Positions 60,490 to 64,000 of a stretch of DNA of 64,000 bases are shown here, piece by piece. Every line of letters begins with the position of its first letter. Position 1 is the stretch's first letter. Made by a program: the position numbers and the translations under genes. This stretch comes from CAWKGV01 sp963849305 (GTDB lineage Bacteria; Pseudomonadota; Alphaproteobacteria; Acetobacterales; Acetobacteraceae), in assembly GCA_963849305.1 (NCBI GenBank), contig CAWKGV010000023.1, positions 269,218-333,217 of the forward strand, given 5' to 3'. The notes below the pieces were generated by a model. It was not told the DNA's origin, made no database searches, and saw nothing but the letters and a program-made list of their open reading frames with translations.

Positions 60490-61618
60490 ACGCTCGACAG
60501 CTCCGCGGGCTTTTCCGCGTGCTTGCGCTCGCCTTCGCCGTCGCGCTGCCGTTCGGCGTGCGAGCTGAAGGCCCGCCGTCAGCCTTCGGCCCAAATCCCG
60601 CGAGCGTCAATGCGAACACCGTCGGCGTCATTTCTGGTGGCGTGGAAGGCACCTCTATCCGCATCGCGGCCGATCTCTCCGCGGTGCTCGATGGCGATCA
60701 GCTTCGGGTGCTGCCCATCATCGGCAAGGGCTCGTTGCAAGACATCTCCGACCTCCTTTACCTCAAGGGCGTCGATATCGCGATCGTGCAGTCCGACGCG
60801 CTGGCCTACGCCAAGCTGCATCACCTCTATCCCGGCATCGAGAAGTCGCTCCAATACATCTCCAAGCTTTACGACGAGGAAGTGCATGTACTGGCACGTC
60901 CCGACATCGGTCGGCTCGAGGATCTCGCCGGGCAAAAGGTAACGTCGATGGCCCTGGCAGCGGCACTGCGATCACGGCATCGGTGCTGTTCCAGACACTC
61001 GGGATCGCCGTGCAGGAGACGAACGACGACCAGCAGACCGCGCTCGAGAAGCTGAAGCGAGGCGAGATCGCGGCGTTAGTTTACGTCACCGGCAAGCCGG
61101 CCGGGCTGTTCGCCGGGATCGGCCCCGATACCGGGCTGCATTTCCTGTCCGTGCCGTTGGATCAGAACCTGGTCGAGACCTACCTGCCGGCGGACCTTGA
61201 TCACGGCGCGTATCCCTCGCTGGTGCCCGCCGGCAAGGCGGTGGACACGATCGCGGTCGGGTCGGTGATGGCGGTGTCCGCCCGGCAGCCACACACCGAT
61301 CGCTATGCGCGCGTGGCGCGCTTCGTCGATGCGTTCTTCGCCAAATTCCCTGACTTCCTGAAGCCCCAGCGTCACCCGAAGTGGCGCGAGGTGAACCTGT
61401 CGGCCCAGGTTCCGGGGTGGACCAGGTTCCCGCGTGCCCAGGAACTTCTGGATCAGCAGCACCGAGCGGTCGCCGTGGCGGACCTCGCACTGCAGGCCGA
61501 ATTCGGCGATTTCCTATCCCGCAACAGCACCTCGACGACGGGATTGACCGGGCCGCAGGAGCAAGCCCTGTTCCAGCTCTTCCTGGAGTGGCAGCACAGC
61601 CAGCGAGCAGCACGATAA
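60486..61618 (+). pseudogene. TAXI-family periplasmic binding protein, one frameshift
   Basis: The protein has a signal peptide (VLALAFAVALPFGVRAE) and the TAXI-type TRAP solute-binding fold: IISG-like VGVISGGVEGTSIRIAADLS, DIAIVQSDALAYAKL and VHVLARPDIGRLEDLAGQKV. Here the frame breaks near 60943. The expected NVDGPGSGTAI needs AAACGTC but the DNA has AACGTC, so one A is missing. The second frame continues SVLFQTLGIAVQETNDDQQ to the end. The span is one base short of 378 codons. No TRAP permease is adjacent. Its ATG overlaps the stop of the ATPase gene. It may be functional if the shift is an assembly error. Confidence 0.8.
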
Positions 61619-61669
61619 TCGGTACACGGTCCGCGGCGCGGGCGGCCCTGACCCGCGCCGCGTGAGGCG

Positions 61670-62785
61670 TTACGGCTGAGCTGGCAGACGAACTCCGCCG
61701 GGGCCGATCAGCCCGGGATACGGCGCGCGGAAGCGATAGACGCGCCCGGTAACGGCTGCCTCGAAGTAGATGTACTGGTTGTTCGGGCCGCCGAAGGCAA
61801 AGTTCGTTGCCGCCTCGTCGCCGTTCGGGAGCGGCACGAAGCCGAGGATCAGCCCTCTCGGGTCGACCTCGATGATCCCGCCCAGGCTGCCCACCGCCAT
61901 CCACAGGTCGCCGTGGACGTCGTAGTGGATGCCGTCCGGGCCGCCGTTGCCGGGCATGTAGCTGCCTGCCTGGGAAAAGAAGAACGTCAGGTGCTGCGGA
62001 TCCTTGGCGCAGGTCGTGCAGGCCGGATTGGGGCCGTTAAGGAACGAGTAGTAGATGATCCGCCCCCCCGAGAAGTCGGCCACCGCCAGCGTCCCGTCGT
62101 CCGGCGAGACGGCAATTCCGTTGGGGAAGTAGCCCCGGGAGATCACCCGACGGAGCACGCCATCTCGCGAGTACTGATAGACGGCCCCGTCGGTGTCCGC
62201 TGTGTCTGGTCCGGGCCCCGTTCCCCAGGGGTCGGTGAAGAAGAGATTGCCCTCGGCGTCGAAATCGAGGTCGTTCGGACCCTTGAACAGCTGGTTGCGG
62301 TAAGTGTTCACCAGAACGCTGAGTTTCTTGGATTGCGGGTCGTAAACCAGGATGCCGACGTGGCGCGTGGTCAAGTAGAGCTTGCCCTCATGCCAGCGCG
62401 TCCCCTGCGGCTCGCAGGTGATGCCGTATTCCGGCGGCGGGTTGCAATTGACCACCGGCACCAGCCGGCCCTGCGGCGTCAGGTAGGAGATCCAGCCCGA
62501 GCCGATGGCGACGAACCAGAAATTGCCTTGCGTATCGAAGGCGCCTCCCTCCAGGAATTTGCCTTGCGGCGTGTTGCTGATATCGGCGAACTGCTCGACC
62601 GGGCCGACGCCGGGCGGAAGCGGCGGCAGACCCCACGGCTGGACCCGTTCGGGGAATCGGTTAGGCGGGGGGGCGTTGGACGACGCGCTAGCTTGCGGCT
62701 GGGCTCGTGCCCCGGCGAAGGCGCAAAGCATTCCGAGCAGCCCGGCGCACAGCGCCCGGCTGGCGACCTTTAGAATCGCTGTCAT
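61670..62785 (-). CDS. SMP-30/gluconolactonase-family exported protein
   Basis: The 371-residue protein has a signal peptide (LGMLCAFAGARAQ), so it is periplasmic. A six-bladed SMP-30-type propeller follows, with FLEGGAFDTQGNFWFVAIGS, KGPNDLDFDAEGNLFFTDPW (metal-site Asn/Asp), RGYFPNGIAVSPDDGTLAVA, and GPDGIHYDVHGDLWMAVGS. Members hydrolyse sugar lactones. The extra segment with NCNPPPEYGITCEP and PACTTCAKDP suggests disulfides. GGGAGGA lies 8 bp before the ATG at 62785. It may hydrolyse lactones made by the PQQ dehydrogenase in this window. A dyad upstream suggests repression. Confidence 0.88.
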   Translation of the reverse strand: MTAILKVASRALCAGLLGMLCAFAGARAQPQASASSNAPPPNRFPERVQPWGLPPLPPGVGPVEQFADISNTPQGKFLEGGAFDTQGNFWFVAIGSGWISYLTPQGRLVPVVNCNPPPEYGITCEPQGTRWHEGKLYLTTRHVGILVYDPQSKKLSVLVNTYRNQLFKGPNDLDFDAEGNLFFTDPWGTGPGPDTADTDGAVYQYSRDGVLRRVISRGYFPNGIAVSPDDGTLAVADFSGGRIIYYSFLNGPNPACTTCAKDPQHLTFFFSQAGSYMPGNGGPDGIHYDVHGDLWMAVGSLGGIIEVDPRGLILGFVPLPNGDEAATNFAFGGPNNQYIYFEAAVTGRVYRFRAPYPGLIGPGGVRLPAQP

Positions 62786-62912
62786 AAGTTTTCCTCCCGT
62801 ACACCGCTGCTCGGAGCCGCTGAGCCGAAGGAAGCACGTAGGCGGATCGAGCAAGCGGGCGGGGAGATTAGGACAGCCGGGGCCGCGGGGTTGCTAGTGC
62901 ATTAATTTTGTC

Positions 62913-62942
62913 TCTCGCAAAGTTTATGCGAGACAATGTCAA
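62913..62942 (-). promoter_or_regulatory. promoter -35 box with overlapping operator-like dyad before the lactonase
   Basis: On the minus strand a perfect TTGACA (62942-62937) lies in the AT-richest patch of the area. Immediately downstream is a 7-bp inverted repeat, TCTCGCA and TGCGAGA with a 7-nt spacer (62913-62933). It is about 130 bp before the SMP-30-type gene. A repressor bound there would cover the probable -10 region. A clear -10 box was not found. The hairpin could also act as a terminator for the transaminase gene, but no T-run follows. Confidence 0.5.
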
Positions 62943-62951
62943 GGGACTTAT

Positions 62952-63820
62952 TCAGGCAGTGTTGCCGCGCGCGTCTGTCACGTGGCGTACGAACAGCGCG
63001 AACAGCCGGCGCGTAACCGGGCCAACCGCGCCGTCGCCAACCGGGTGGCCGTCGATGCGAAGGATCGGCTTGACGAAGCTGGACGCGCTGGTGACGAACG
63101 CCTCGCGGCGCTGGCGCATCTCCTGCTCGCTGAACGGCCGCTCCTCGAACGCGATGCCCTCGTCACCCAACAGGGCCATCAGGGCGGCCCGCGTGCAGCC
63201 GGGCAGGATCGCGTGGATCAGCGGGCGCGTGCGCAGCACGCCTGCCGCATCGACGATCCAGAAACTGGTCGCCGCGCCCTCGGTGATCAGCCCGCGCGCG
63301 TCGACCAGGATCGCCTCCAGCGCCCCCTGCTCGCGCGCCGCCTGGCGGGCGAGCACGTTGGGCAGCAGCGCCGTGCTCTTGATGTCGCAGCGCGCCCAAC
63401 GTTGGTCGGGATAGGTGATCGCGGTTGCGGTCCACGCCTCGATATCGCTCGGGAAGGGCGCCGCCCGGCGCACGGTCACGACCACCGCCGGCGGCACCGG
63501 CCGGGCCGGGAACGCGTGGTCCCGCCGCGCCACGCCGCGCGTGACCTGGATGTAGAGCAGCCCCTCGCGCAGCCGGTTGCGGCGGGCAATCTCGCGCAGG
63601 ACATGGCGTAGCGCCGCCGGCTCAGCGGCGGACGCAGCCGTAGCTCGCCGAGCGAGCGGTCAAGCCGGTCGAGATGCAGATCCTCGTCGATCAGCCGTCC
63701 GCGAAATAGAAGCACCACCTCATAAACGCCGTCGGCGAACTGAAAGCCCCGATCCTCGATATTCACCGAGGCCGCGCTCTGCGGCAAATAGCGGCCGTTC
63801 ACATAGGCGATGCGGCTCAT
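62952..63820 (-). pseudogene. D-amino-acid transaminase (class IV PLP), one frameshift
   Basis: Two frames give a class IV aminotransferase of about 289 residues. The N-terminal frame (63820 down) has SRIAYVNGRYLPQSAASVNI, then EDRGFQFADGVYEVV. The frame changes near 63620, after LRLRPPLS, where one C seems to be missing. It continues HAFPARPVPPAVVVTVR, CDIKSTALLPNVLARQAA (PLP lysine) and ITEGAATSFWIVD. The span is one base short of 290 codons. It would interconvert D-alanine/D-glutamate-type amino acids for cell wall synthesis. It may be functional if the indel is an assembly error. Confidence 0.82.
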
Positions 63821-64000
63821 GCGGTGGCCTTGGGCTCAACTGCAGGCGACCGATCGCGCCCGCCCACCAATTACCCGATCGCGCTCAGCGGGTCATCCGC
63901 ATGGGCCGCTGCTGGTCAGGTGACCTGGGCCGCGATCAGGGCCGCGGAGGCAATCGGATGCGCAGCAAATCATGAGCCCCCGAGAATCATGAGCCCCAGG
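63821..64000. other. window end, no gene recognised
   Basis: The last 180 bp after the transaminase start show no supported gene. A short imperfect direct repeat (ATCATGAGCCCC, twice) ends the window. Confidence 0.5.

Noticed and set aside
63577..63975. 132-codon plus-strand frame at the window end
   Set aside because: Mostly antisense to the transaminase, Arg-rich, without a ribosome-binding site or family motif.
1..64000. CRISPR array, rRNA, tRNA, prophage or anti-phage island
   Set aside because: No regularly spaced repeats, no cas, phage structural or known defence genes, and no tRNA-like cloverleaf were recognised by eye. A tRNA scan would be the decisive test.

Overview
The window is high-GC DNA from an alphaproteobacterium, most likely of the Rhodospirillales/Acetobacteraceae type (inference). 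Supporting signs are a GcrA-type cell-cycle regulator (30436-30936), an alphaproteobacterial glutamate-cysteine ligase, separate msrP and msrQ genes, a periplasmic PQQ dehydrogenase, a divergent PEP-carboxylase-like protein and short GC-rich REP hairpins. No rRNA, tRNA, CRISPR array, plasmid or phage module was seen. It reads as a chromosomal segment of mixed housekeeping and accessory genes, peppered with insertion-sequence relics.

Layout. 1-8.3 kb: the end of glutamate synthase (gltB), a glutathione S-transferase, a DUF1264 protein, a broken IS4-type element beside a decayed mandelate-racemase-type gene, an exported alpha/beta hydrolase, a frameshifted aminoglycoside phosphotransferase and a cytochrome P450. 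8.3-13.6 kb: a small frameshifted unknown gene, an orphan elongation factor G, a lytic transglycosylase with a SPOR domain, a REP pair and an SDR. 13.7-20.8 kb: a surface-polysaccharide cluster with three glycosyltransferase genes, one of them a methyltransferase/coiled-coil/WsaF-like fusion. 20.9-29 kb: msrQ, a DUF3108-like protein, a second GST, an IS481-like relic, a TIGR03087-type glycosyltransferase divergent from gmhA, an IS110 relic and a class III CoA-transferase. 29-39.8 kb: tatA, formamidase, gcrA, fabI, pdxH, a uspA/marR/flavin monooxygenase/pirin run, ubiA, rsmE and gshA. 39.8-51.6 kb: a BTAD/TPR regulator, three GTGTACAC-type sites, a class III nucleotide cyclase, an IS5-type relic, a PEPC-like protein, a PQQ dehydrogenase, and a DUF6600 protein divergent from a small lipoprotein. 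51.6-64 kb: an SDR lacking its catalytic residues, zwf, msrP with a coupled two-TM protein, a dcyD/MetE-like/SDR operon, an ExeA-like ATPase coupled to a TAXI binding protein, an SMP-30-like lactonase with an operator-like dyad, and a D-amino-acid transaminase.

How the genes may work together. The 13.7-20.8 kb cluster, the 25.2 kb glycosyltransferase and gmhA point to LPS or capsule assembly. MsrP and MsrQ (33 kb apart) should form the periplasmic methionine-sulfoxide repair system. The marR/monooxygenase/pirin run looks like a small catabolic or stress operon. zwf, gshA and the GSTs support NADPH and glutathione metabolism.

A striking property is the number of genes interrupted by exactly one 1-nt indel (APH, the 8.3 kb gene, uspA, gshA 5' end, the DUF6600 gene, TAXI, D-amino-acid transaminase). 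The arithmetic of their lengths fits a single base gained or lost in each. This suggests either uncorrected assembly errors or recent gene decay, so 'pseudogene' calls on these genes are provisional.
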